This document shows positions 52,210 through 63,240 of a stretch of DNA of 64,000 nt, piece by piece; position 1 is the stretch's first letter; the number at the start of each line of letters is the position of its first letter. Below the pieces are notes generated by a model. It saw nothing but the letters and a program-made list of their open reading frames with translations. It made no database searches and was not told the DNA's origin. Made by a program: the position numbers and the translations under genes. Source of the DNA: Salminus brasiliensis (taxonomy: Eukaryota > Chordata > Actinopteri > Characiformes > Bryconidae); assembly GCF_030463535.1 (NCBI RefSeq), contig NC_132878.1, forward strand, positions 25,244,925-25,308,924, given 5' to 3'.

Positions 52210-52470
52210 TCACAGTTCAGACAGGGGAGAAAAATCACCGTTTGCAGACGCTGCTTCTTCCTGCTTCACAAGCGTGTACTCCTCTGCACCGCACAGTTCA
52301 GTGTGTGTGTGTGTGTGTATGTGTTGTGTGCACTGTCTGCTTCCTCTTTATTGCGGGTCTCAGAGTCCACCAGAGAGGGTGTGTCCACTTCATGAGAAAA
52401 TGATTTCACCAAACTGCACCAAGGGAAGGGAGGGGACAGAAAAAAGTACATGGCCTTTTATGGTGGTGCT
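52210..52470 (-). promoter_or_regulatory. tagln: Probable tagln untranslated exon 1 and CArG promoter
   Basis: On the minus strand a strong donor (CTGAACTGTGAGTATG, boundary near 52210) could end a noncoding exon, and a perfect SRF-binding CArG box, CCATAAAAGG, lies at 52452-52461 upstream of it. Mammalian Tagln has just this plan: a CArG-driven promoter, a noncoding exon 1 and a first intron of several kb. Here the intron would be about 5.4 kb, to the acceptor at 46850. A second CArG box was not found. The exon limits are inferred. Confidence 0.4.
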
Positions 52471-52484
52471 TACGTCCTTTTCTC

Positions 52485-52710
52485 TGTGTCTCTCTCTCTC
52501 TCTTTCTTCTTTGCCCTCTTTCTCTCTCTCTCGCTCTTTCTCTATGTCTGCCCCTCCTTTTCCTCTTGTCATTTTCCTGCCTTTTTTATGCACGCCTCCT
52601 GTCTTTTTTAGGAGTGGGGAAAAAGAGGAATTCTCCAAATACCTCCTTTACCAGAGAAAGAGAGTGAGCAAGAGGGAGAGAGGGTGGGAGGGGGTGAGGG
52701 GGGGTTAGGA
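52485..52710. repeat. Polypyrimidine tract followed by polypurine tract
   Basis: A C/T-rich stretch (52485-52570) is followed by a G/A-rich stretch (52650-52710) ending in G-runs of three to seven. The G-runs could form a quadruplex. Confidence 0.7.
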
Positions 52711-53611
52711 AAGGATGACTAAAGAATGAATGAGAGAGAGATGGGTGATATATGGGTGGGGTTGGGGGGTAACTACTGTAATTACAGAGCTTAGGCAACA
52801 TTAACTCCTTAAAACCCTACACTCACAACTTCTAAGTGTGTGAATGCAGTACCCTGTAAAAACCCTGGGCCAGCTTTAAACGCTAAGCTGACTGATTACG
52901 GAGTGTTTCCTGACTTAACTCAAATTAGTTTCGTCAAAGGTTTGGTGACACGTTCTTTGGAGTGATCCTTAAACACTCAGCAGAGTAGACACAGAGCAGA
53001 CTCTCAGTAGCAGGTCAACAATGCAGTGGCATAGGAACAGTCAGTAGATTACCAAGAGACTTTAATAGAGGACTTCTGCTGAATTCAGCTGTTCTTCACT
53101 GTATTTGGAGAGTTCAGATCTGTAGATGTTCACCTGAGAAATCACTGATCACCCAACAGGTGCATTTGCACATCTGTGTCAGCACTGAGTGCAACTTAAA
53201 GTAGCTTGAAAGCATTTATTAAAAGGGGTGTGTCCACAAACTTTTGGACACATTGTGTATATATGTATGTGGGGGTGGTTGCGGTGGAATGTGGGGTGGT
53301 GGGGGGTGGGGATTTTGTGGTTTGGTGCTACCTTCCTGAAATGAGTTTTTGCAGAGTTTTTGCATCTCAGTGATGTAGCAGCAATCTGAACACTCAGTAG
53401 ATTACCAAGAGACTTTAACTGAGGACTTCTGCTGAATCCAGCTGTTCTTCACTGTATTTGGAGAATCCGAGTTCAGATCTGTAGATGTTCACCTGAGAAA
53501 TCTCTGAACAGATCTAACACAGATCATCTCAACATCATCAACCAGCTGTTATAGACCTGCTTCTGACACCAGTCTGGAACTGGAGTTTAACTGGATTAGG
53601 CTGAGATTAAG

Positions 53612-54378
53612 AGGCCAGGGTGGAAGCTAGAAATAGGTTTTGGGTTGAGGTGAAAGTTAGGATTAAGGCCAGGATGATGGTTAGGGTTAGGCTTTGGGTT
53701 GAGGTTAAGGTTAGGACTAGGGCCAGCATTGGAGATAGGATTAGGCTTTTGACTGAGGTTAAGGTTAGAAATAGGGCCAGAATGGGAGTTAGGATTAGGT
53801 TTTTGATTGAGTTTAAGGTTAGAAATAGGGCCAGGAATGAAGATATAATTAGATGTTGGATTGAGGATAAGATTAGAACTAGGGTCAGGATTGGAGATAG
53901 GATTAGGTTTTTGGATTACAGGTAAAATTAGGACTAGGGCCAGGATTAGAGTTAGGATCAGGCTTTTGATTGAGGTTAAGTTTAAAAATAGGCCCAGGAT
54001 GGGAATTAGGATTAGGCTTTTGACTGAGGTTAAGGTTAGAAATAGAGCCAGAATGGGAGTTAGGATTAGGTTTTTGATTGAGTTTAAGGTTAGAAATAGG
54101 GCCAGGAATGAAGATATAATTAGATGTTGGATTGAGGATAAGATTAGAACTAGGGTCAGGATGGGAGTCAGGATTAGTTTTTTGACTGAGGTTAAGGTTA
54201 GAAATAGGGCCAGGTTTGATGATATGATTAGATGTTGGATTGAGGTTAAGATTAGGACTTGAGTCAGGATGGGAGTCAGGATTAGTTTTTTGACGGAAGT
54301 TAAGGTTAGAAATAGGGCCAGGATGGGAGTTAGGATTAGGTTTTGGATTGAGGTTAAAGTTAGGATTAGGTTTTAATG
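53612..54378. repeat. 54-bp tandem array, about 14 copies
   Basis: Diverged copies of a 54-base unit rich in GGTTAGGATTAGG-like words. Because 54 is divisible by three, one frame stays open across several copies and reads a periodic R-x-R-x-R peptide. No promoter or homology supports a gene. Confidence 0.9.
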
Positions 54379-55618
54379 GAAGTAATGTATTAAGTCTATT
54401 TAATGTAACATATCAACAGTAAATCTACTTAATGTCAATGATGTATCAATAATCTTCTGGATATTTACACCAGTGTATTCAGATGAGCAGTAGACTGCTG
54501 GTATTCTGTCAAGAGTTTATGAGACATTTACAAAAGACCACTGAAAATAAAAATAACTTAACAAAATAAGTCTTAACAAAGTTTATTTTAAATTCTGCAT
54601 CAATCAATTTTGAGTTAAGCCGACTCATAAACATAAAACATAAATCTCCTACAGCTGAAGTTTGCTTAAAGATTTTCTATGATTTTTAGTTCCTCAATGT
54701 ACTGATGTGGAGTTTAGTTAAGTCTGAAATGCTCTATAGTCTGTTATTTTATCATTGATCGTTGACTTCCATTTTGTACTGCTATGAGTTATATTTTACC
54801 ACCATGAATTATTCAGGATCCACTATGAATATCTTCTAACTACTATTCATTATTCATTTACTACAATTAACATTAAATCCTTTAACTTATCCATTTACTA
54901 TTCTTCAAAGTTAAAACAAAATATTATTCAGAACCTACAATGAAATAGTCAGTAACCACTATGAATTGTTGTGTAACCATGATTCATTTTCAGTCACTAC
55001 AATGAATTATCCAGTAACTGTTATGTATGTATGTACTAACATTATGAATTATTCAATTACCACTATAAATAATTCTCCTTTTATGTGTTTTAGTGCATCA
55101 CTATGTGGCTCTAATACACACACACACACATATACACACACACCACTCCTATCTTACATCCTCAGGGCTTGTTGCAACATGTGTGATGGCATCATGAAGG
55201 CATAGGATGACATTATGACAAACTCATTATATTATAGTTTGACCTCACAGGTTACCATAGTAACGCAATGGTCTCACCATCCCAGCCCTTTCATCATAAT
55301 TACTCATTTTAACTGATGATGTGATGGTGTAGGCCTGCTGTTTAGTCAGTGGTAAGTATTAGATGGTGATTATGTGTTAACCACATTAGAGTAGTAGTTC
55401 CAGTACAGAACTGAAGATATTAAACATGTGTTAGACGACTGATTCCTTTAAGAGAAACCTACTATAAGCTTGGCTGATCAGAATGTAATGTTTGTCTTTC
55501 GTTATGTAAGCTATAGTCATGCTGTCCCTCCTACCTCCACACCCACACACATATACACTCACCCTTTTACACATGTTAGGAGGTGCTCACTTAGCCAGTT
55601 AGTCTCTGTAAGACCATA

Positions 55619-55621
<3 letters not shown>

Positions 55622-55683
<62 letters not shown>
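55622..55683. repeat. (AT)n microsatellite
   Basis: About 30 TA units in a row; they produce the spurious open frames around them. Confidence 0.95.
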
Positions 55684-55690
<7 letters not shown>

Positions 55691-56109
55691 AATGTATATA
55701 TAAATGTTTGTGGACACCCCTTCAAATAAAAGCAAAAAATAAATGGGTGGTGATCATCCAGCAGTCTGACCTCACTAACACACCTGTCACTGAATCCAAC
55801 AAATCCTCCAACAAAAGCTAGACAAACTCTCTTTTAATGCCCTTGTCGGAATGTGTACATTAGCATCTTCTGGTGGCCAAGCTGATACACACCCTTGAAC
55901 TGAGTAAATTCAGTGTATCACTGTCTTCATTCTGAGAAAATCTGCATAATAGTCATTGGGGATCTCTGGACCTCTTAGCTCTTCAGAGAAGGCCTAATGC
56001 TTTCTGAAATGTAAAAAAAAATTAAACATACCATGTCTGTAATTTTTAGCCATTTATTTATGAGCACCTACATGCAAGTGCAAGTGCCCTGACTTCACTG
56101 TTAAAAATG

Positions 56110-56300
56110 TCTTGAAGCCACCCAATACAACACCCAAAGCTAACCCTCTGTCATCTCTTCTCCTTTCCAACCTCCAACACTCCCTTGAACACAATATCAG
56201 AAATTGGCTAATGACAAGCTGTAAACTCCATGACTGCCGCATTTATGTCTTTACAGAGACAATGGCTTTAATGCAGCATTCCAGAGGCCATTCAGCTAGC
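56110..56300 (+). mobile_element. LINE endonuclease-domain fragment
   Basis: The plus-strand frame reads LLSNLQHSLEHNIRNW and then DCRIYVFTETMAL, corresponding to the start of an APE-type endonuclease (N-x-x-S-L ... C-x-x-C-F-T-E-T-W-L) of fish non-LTR retrotransposons. It is short and isolated. Confidence 0.55.
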
Positions 56301-57651
56301 GGTAAACCTTTTAACTACATTATAATATATATATATAATTATTAGTATTTTATGTATATTATGAGTATTATTGTTGTTTTGTTACACTGGAAATGCAAGT
56401 TACAAAATAAGGAACAGTTAGGATTATATGTTTAAAAGGTTTTTAGTTAATCCTTATAATGCAAAGCTGATGTGTACAAGTACAGTGTGGTAGCTGCATC
56501 CAATAAAGTGTAATTCCTTCGTTCTTTTTCAGTTAGAATGTCGTTTTTTCATTTGCAACATCTGCAATTGTCTTCAGGATAAAATGAAGTACTTTTATTC
56601 AGTTCTTATTCTATTCTTTGTCTTAAGTGTAATAGCATTTAGCCAATAATGACCCTCTCAGAGCTTGTTTACCAGTATCTATATATCACCTGAACTATGA
56701 CAGCTGGGCAATAAGAGTAGACCTGCACTATTTTGTCACTTTATTCATGCTCTATCAAATTTTGAAACTTTTAGAATTTTTGAAAACTATTAGAATTTTT
56801 AACAGCTACGCTGACCACTCAATAAAGTGTTAGCAAGGTTGTCAGTAATCCTGCTAACAAGACCTAGTGGCAGGCGCTGTGGGCGAAGTGGGAGGTATGT
56901 ACTGTAGTGGAGTTTTGTTGTATTTTTAAAAGTTTCAGCTTCAGGTTCTCTGCTTACAGAAGTACACAGACTGTAAAACCACCACAGCGCTCAGAATCAC
57001 GCCTCTCACTGAGAATTTAAACAAGCTCTAAATATGCATGCATTCTCAAAACCTAGTCTCACACACCGTTTAATACTTGACTAGTCTAGGCCACCCCTTC
57101 TTTGAAAGTGATTGGGGTGGGAAGTGATTGAAAACAAGGATCATCAAGAGAGGAGAAGCTCCTGGTACTAATAACTACATGCACTTGTGTATCATTTTAA
57201 ACCACATTAAATGAACAAACCACAGTAAAAAAAAAAAAAAAAGTGGACTGCTAGTTTTGATGGACAGAGAAAAGAATGTAAACTTTATTTGAGAATATTA
57301 CAGTGGTGCTTACATTGTGACACAGATACAGGCAGCGGCGAGCGCGGTAGGCTTTAAATGGCATAGAATAGGATTTTTCATAGAGAGATAGACTACACTA
57401 GTTCAGTCTTTTCTTCATCTGAACGCTACCAGTTTACACATACAGTTGTGCTCCATGCAGATTGCACTGCCTCGTGCCTGGTGAATAAATTCCTCAAGCC
57501 TACGTATCAGCACAGAATTCTTATTTACACTGCATAATTATAAATAATTATTAATACATTTTGCCCATTGCCATTGCTTGTGAATACATCACCAAATATA
57601 TGTTGAGTAGGATTTGTGTACATGCATTACCGTACAAAAGCATGGAATCAA

Positions 57652-57654
<3 letters not shown>

Positions 57655-57748
<94 letters not shown>

Positions 57749-57766
57749 TATTTATAATATATAATT

Positions 57767-57812
<46 letters not shown>
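57655..57812. repeat. Poly-A and (AT)n block
   Basis: About 29 A residues, then two long (AT)n runs separated by a short AT-only spacer. Prone to assembly error. Confidence 0.95.
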
Positions 57813-57817
<5 letters not shown>

Positions 57818-58205
57818 CAATTTGGTGGCAGATGAATTATTCTTACATATCTGTTCTCATAGGTGTCATCTAATCAGTGTTAATCTAGGAAGCTGTATAA
57901 GGGTCCAGAATGATGAACTGTGGATGATTGCAAAACTGGTATACAGAATGCTTTGTTTTTAAAGAGTAGTGATCAAAGCAGAAGGCAGAAAACTTGTGAA
58001 AAGTAACAACAGAGAATTACACTACCATGATTTATTCCTTAATGCATTCTTGCTGTTTTCAAAATACGTGAAATATTAAATAAGTACTGATAAAGTTCCT
58101 TATATCGTATCATATATTATGATTATATTATATTTAAAACAAAGACATATATTAATATAACATGATTCCCAACCTCTGAACGGTACTGTATGCATTCTTT
58201 TAGTA

Positions 58206-58206
<1 letters not shown>

Positions 58207-58250
<44 letters not shown>
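58207..58250. repeat. (AC)n microsatellite
   Basis: About 22 CA units without interruption. Confidence 0.95.
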
Positions 58251-58252
<2 letters not shown>

Positions 58253-59005
58253 CAGACAGGCCGGAGGCTACCAGTGAAGCTCTTAAAGCACTACACATGG
58301 AGTAATATATAAGGCACTAGAAGAGAGAAAGCACTGCTGGAACATTACGCAAAGATTGCTCAAGCATTATTGTAGAAGTTTAAATAGGCAAGAAAACACA
58401 CACACACAATTATTACAAATGAACATTTCTAGAAGCATCCCTGGATGGTGAGGTTAGTTTGGTTTAAAGTTCAGTGCATTTTTTTAACAAATACACAACA
58501 GATATAAAAGCCCTGTTTGAGCTGGAGTAGTTTCACCTGGAGACGTGTTTTAACTTAAAGGCCTGCAATTTTTTTTATTACATTGTTATTTAAAAACAAT
58601 TACTGTGGACCACCAGCACTTAACCAATTAGGATAAGGAGTCTTTACTAGCCAAGTCTTAATAATAATAATAATGCTATTCTGCAGCTGCAAACCTGAGT
58701 TGTGGCTTCAGAATGAGAGCTCCTTAGTTATTAGTTAAATGTCAGAGAAAACAGAAGAACAGAAATTAAAAAGACCAAATGATAAAACTCCTACTCTGCT
58801 CTTTACCTGCTAGACTGTCATTTTTTCATTGAAATATTATTCCTAAAGGGGGCTAAAGGGGTTAGCTAACGTAGCCATTCACATTACTACATTCACTATC
58901 TTATTTTGCGCTAGCTGAAGCTAATAGCCAATCTGCGAGGCCTCGTCCCCAAAACGTATGCAAGGCTTTGGAGGGAACACTGAAGGAACAGGTTGGTGAG
59001 TTGTT

Positions 59006-59690
59006 TTGATCCAGTATGAATCTGCAGTGACTGTATTTTCTTACAGTCTAACAGAATTATTTGTGGTATGATTTTAATCCTCTATGAATCTGCAGCAGGT
59101 GTAGGTTTTATAATCTGAAAGAAATTACTATACAGTAAATATAATCCTGTGTGAATTTGTGGTGTGTGTAGGTTTTATAATCTCACAGAAATGACTATAC
59201 AGTGAATGTAATCCAGTGTGAATTTGTGGTGTGTGTAGGTTTTATAATCTGGCAAAAATGACTATACAGTGAATGTAATCTAGTATGAATTTGCAGTGCA
59301 AGTATAGGTTTTATAATCTGACAGTAATGACTATGCAGTGAATGTAATCTAGTATGAATTTGCAGTGCAAGTATAGGTTTTATAATCTGACAGTAATGAC
59401 TATGCAGTGAATGTAATCTAGTATGAATTTGTGGTGTGTGTAGGTTTTATAATCTGGCAGAAATTACTATACAGTGAATGTAATCCAGTGTGAATTTTTG
59501 GTGTGTGTAGGTTTTATAGTCTGACAGAAATGACTATACAGTGAATGTAATCTAGTATGAATTGGTGGTGTGTGTAGGTTTTATAATCTGACAGAAATGA
59601 CTATACAGTGAATGTATATCAGTATGAATTTGCAGTGTGTAAGTAGTTTTTACAGTGTGACGGTAATCATTGTAAAGTGATTTTTTTATC
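59006..59690. repeat. 69-bp tandem array, about 9-10 copies
   Basis: Units share TAGGTTTTATAATCTGACAG, TACAGTGAATGTAATC and AGTATGAATTTG, with starts at 59281, 59350 and 59419. The two copies around 59281-59418 are nearly identical; outer copies diverge. It lies about 550 bases beyond the 3' end of the TPPP-like coding region. Confidence 0.9.
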
Positions 59691-60234
59691 CAGTATGATA
59701 AAGTAATACCCACAGTAATAATAACCAATCAAAAATAAAAAAGCTAACAATAAACAATGCCACTTTTTAGGGACTGGATAAGCAAGATGGTTAGGGTGTT
59801 TATGTATGTGTGTATATATAAGGTTATGATGAGTTTAGTTTATGTGTTAGTTAACCATGGCTGCTTAATTTGGTAGTATACCACAAGAGCACTTATTGAT
59901 GACAGGAAGGCAAGCCCTCAGGTAGAGCATCACTTAACACAGTTCCTTTGTGGGTTTTATTATGTGGATTAGTGTGTTCTGGGGCTGATGTTAACCCCCC
60001 AGGCCATGACCTTCAATATGTGAATATTTTGGGAACATTACACAGATACTTGCACAGATATCTCGTACTAATTCATTAAAACTCGCAGATTGCAGTTCTG
60101 AGCCTCCTCTGGTAACCCTAATCCAGCTCAAAAAAGGGTTAAAGTCTATAATACACAATAAACGTGCATCAGAATGGAACATAATCCCTTCTCCTCCTCC
60201 CTCACCACTCTTCCTCTCCTTGTCCTTTGCTTTC

Positions 60235-60433
60235 TTACTCGTTGTCCTTCACTTTGTTTTCGTACGTGCCCTGGCCCTTGTAAGCACTGACGTAGCCACT
60301 AGAGTCAGGGATGTCCTCCCTTCCCACTTTTCCTTTCCCTTTACCAGACTCATCAAAGCGCTCCTTATGAGAGCCTGTGTATTTACTGCTGTCTGTCAGA
60401 CGGTCCACTGCAGCCGCCTTCGCTACTTTCTAT

Positions 60434-60474
<41 letters not shown>

Positions 60475-61723
60475 AGGACACACAGAGAAATTATTGTAGT
60501 GGTCATGGCTCACAGTGATCTCTGATGATTGACCGAGACCAAGAGTGAGTGGCACAAGGTGACGAGCGCTCCTCACCGTGACCCCGACGTTGGCCGGCTC
60601 TTTTCCTGCGATTTGGCCATAAAGCAGCTGCAGTGCCTCCTCTTGGCCTTTCCCTTTGAAGCGTTTCGTAGCCAACTCTGACATTGCCTGGATGAACTGC
60701 TCAAAGTTGATAACCCGCACTGACTTAGCTCTAAAACACAAGAAATCACATGATGAGTCAAAACATTATGACCCTTTACAGATGAAGCAGATATCATTGA
60801 TTATCAGATTAACAGTGGCGCATGTGAAGGTCTGGAATGTATGTTTGATGGTAAATGAACAGTCTGTTTGCGTAGTCAACCTGTTGCATGAGGGGGAAAT
60901 AGAAATGGTAAGGTTTGAAGATCAAAGACAACTGGGTCAGCGCTTCTCCCGCATGACAATGCTTGTGGGATTCTCCTAGTCAGCGGTGGTGAGTACCTAT
61001 CCACAGTTATCCAAGAAGGGATAAACCAGGAACCAGCGACAGGGTTTTGGGCATCCAAGGATTAATAATGCACAAGAACAATAAGGACTTTCTCATCTGA
61101 CTTAAACTGACAAAAGGGCTACTATGGCACAAGCTACGATCAAGGCACAGGGCAGGACTGTCGAGGACTAGTCAGAGTGCCCATGCTAACCCCTGTCCAC
61201 TGTCAAAAGTACCTACAATTTTCCCACAAGCAGCGGAACTGAATCTCCCAGCAATGGAAAAAGGTTGGTCTGGTCCTGTATCCTTTTCCATCTGATAAAG
61301 GAGGCCAAGTGCATGTCCGCCATTTACCTGTGGGAGGCGCTGGACCAACAAGTCTGATCCTTAGTGACTCCACCTCTCAACTTACAGGATCTGCTGGGAT
61401 GTCTTGGTGGTCAGAGGTCTTGTCTTTGCATACATGGATGAGAGTGATACTGATGGAAAAGGCAACTGATTAAACAGGACAATTTGACGTGTGGATAACC
61501 CCAGAACCAAGATGCCAGACACATACTTGACTTTGCTGAAGACGATGTCCACATCTGTACTGGTGACATTCTTGCCATCTATCACTTTGCAGTCTTTGCA
61601 CAGTTTGACAAAGTTCTTCCCGCTCATCTCCTTGCCCGTTGCTTTGGTGTCCCCATGAACTGCAAACTTCCTGAACGCTGTCTCAACTTCTGTGACCGTC
61701 CCTGTGCCAGAACCTTCTGCCAT
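60235..61723 (-). CDS. Tubulin polymerization-promoting protein family (TPPP3-like)
   Basis: Small p25-alpha family protein that binds tubulin and bundles microtubules in the cytoplasm. Coding exons on minus: 61527-61723, 60577-60730 and 60235-60429. Phases 2 and 0 agree and give 181 residues. The family core is complete: FRKFAVHGD (residues 19-27), [51 protein letters not shown] and then [26 protein letters not shown]. Paralogues are TPPP (219 aa, long N-terminus), TPPP2 (170) and TPPP3 (176). The short N-terminus and segments such as [10 protein letters not shown] and SGYVSAYK place it nearest TPPP3, but tppp2 cannot be excluded, so no symbol is given. The ATG follows its acceptor by one base, so there is an untranslated exon upstream that I did not locate. 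The intron 60731-61526 contains a Tc1-like relic. Confidence 0.92.
60740..61440 (+). mobile_element. Tc1-like transposon relic in the TPPP intron
   Basis: Plus-strand transposase pieces remain in order: ACTGGGTCAGCGCTTCTCCC, ACCAGCGACAGGGT-TTTGGGC, AGTCAGAGTGCCCATGCTAA, CCCCTGTCCACTGTC and, near the end, CGCTGGACCAACAAGTCTGA and CTCAACTTACAGGATCTGCT. Many stops and deletions are present, and the central catalytic region is almost absent. Opposite orientation to the host gene. Confidence 0.75.
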
Positions 61724-62424
61724 GCTGCCAGAAAATGCAGGAATATCAGCACACACTGGAATGACATGAAGAGAAAGGAATACCAAAGAGGGCAGGCATT
61801 AGGCCACCATACGTCACTATATACAGTAGGAGTACAATTACAGACTGTAGTTCATGTGATGCTGCACAGCTGATCAGCTGCCCTCCATCCCATCTGTCAT
61901 TGGTCACAGGACCACTGCTGTCTAGATGTTACTTGAGTGGTGGTCTGTTCTCAGCACAGCAGTGACACTGACATGGAATTGCTCATGGTAGTATGTGTGT
62001 GTGTGTTGCTGGTACAGCTGTATCAGACACTGCGATGGATTTTGACACATGTAAGTTGAGAGTGGGTCCACAGCACAAACATTTCTGGCCTAGAGCAGTT
62101 CAGGGGTTAAAAAACGGCCTCTGAAATAGTACTTTAGAATGGATAACGCGAACAACAGAAAGGTCGAGCTAAAGGGAGGGCTTCCAATAAAGGTGCCAAA
62201 GAGGGAATATGGGTGACTTACCAACTTACTACACAGGACAGAATGGTTTATATTGAATGTATTGAGAATGCTAATTAATCATGTCACATGGCAAAGCAAT
62301 GGTTTCTGCATAGCAACTGTTTTTTTGTCCAATTGTTTCTAACTGGAATTAACAGCGGGACATCTGTCATGTCTTCATGATGGTACTACATTGGAAAAAC
62401 CCTTTTCACCATTTGAGAAAACAC

Positions 62425-62525
62425 CTAGCAACATCTTAGCAGCCACCTGGGATACCCATCTGGAACGGTGTAGCCACCACCTAGCAATACCATAGCAACC
62501 ACCTAGCAACACCCTAGCAACCAAG
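62425..62525. repeat. CACCTAGCAACA minisatellite
   Basis: Imperfect repeats of CCACCTAGCAACACCCTAG-type units, a kind common in fish genomes. Confidence 0.75.
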
Positions 62526-62750
62526 CATATTCTCTGCATATTCTTCAGGAAATGCTCTTTTCTAGCTGAGTGATGGATTTTTTTCCTGCTGTGAGTCTTT
62601 ATGTGCTAAAGTGTTGTATGGATCTTGGGGGAACATTTTGTGGCAGTTGGACACAATGACTCAGCGACTCTCCTACCCCATGAGTCTTGGCTCATTTATT
62701 CCATTAGAGAGATTGAGTGCCACACCAAGCTAATAAATACTCTCTCTCTA

Positions 62751-62796
<46 letters not shown>
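62751..62796. repeat. (TC)n microsatellite
   Basis: About 20 TC units, slightly interrupted at the left. Confidence 0.9.
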
Positions 62797-62798
<2 letters not shown>

Positions 62799-62964
62799 CA
62801 GAGTGCGCTCACGCTAAAAGCACAGTAAAAGCACTGTAATTTAGATAATGTCATTTGTGCACATCAGTAAAGAAGCCTGTGACATTACAGCATGTTCCAT
62901 TCTCTAACTCTCTCTAACCCTTTTTCTCTCTTACACACACACACACTCACTGCAGCATGCCACC

Positions 62965-63240
62965 CATACATATGTAAATACACCAATCAGCCATAAATAA
63001 TGAACCGCCTGCCTAAAATGACTAGAGTAAGACTCCACAAGCCCTCTGATGGTGTCATGTGATATCTGCCACCAAGCCATAAGTAGCAGATCATGTAGTC
63101 CTGTAAGGCCTGCCTGATGTTTTAAAGATGATCTGACCCAGTCGTCTAGCCTTAATAATGTAGCTCTTGTCAAAATGCCTCAGATTCTTATATTTGCCCA
63201 TTTTCCCTGCTTTTAACACCTCGTGTGTATGCACGCATGT
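62965..63240 (-). mobile_element. Tc1-like transposon, deletion derivative
   Basis: The end ACACCAATCAGCCATAAATA is followed by reversed C-terminal text (AGACTCCACAAGCCCTCTGA), then directly by reversed N-terminal text (GATCTGACCCAGTCGTCTAG, TTTGCCCATTTTCCCTGCTT). The middle is missing, as at 4885-5130. Confidence 0.75.

Larger units (their letters stand above)
54400..58990. other. Gene-free, repeat-rich interval
   Basis: It contains (AT)n at 55622-55683, poly-A plus (AT)n at 57655-57812, (AC)n at 58207-58250, a Tc1-type end near 55705-55890 and a LINE endonuclease fragment at about 56110-56300. No exon was recognised. Confidence 0.55.

Noticed and set aside
52274-52708. 144-codon plus-strand open frame
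   Set aside because: Crosses the CT-rich and GA-rich tracts opposite the presumed tagln promoter; low complexity, no homology.
53620-54262. Arg-rich open frames of 101 and 133 codons
   Set aside because: Produced by a tandem repeat whose unit is a multiple of three.
55470-55821. Open frames rich in alternating Tyr and Ile
   Set aside because: Direct translation of the (AT)n microsatellite.
47060-63240. Possible CRISPR-like array among the tandem repeats
   Set aside because: The tandem repeats have no unique spacers between conserved repeats, and the genome is vertebrate.
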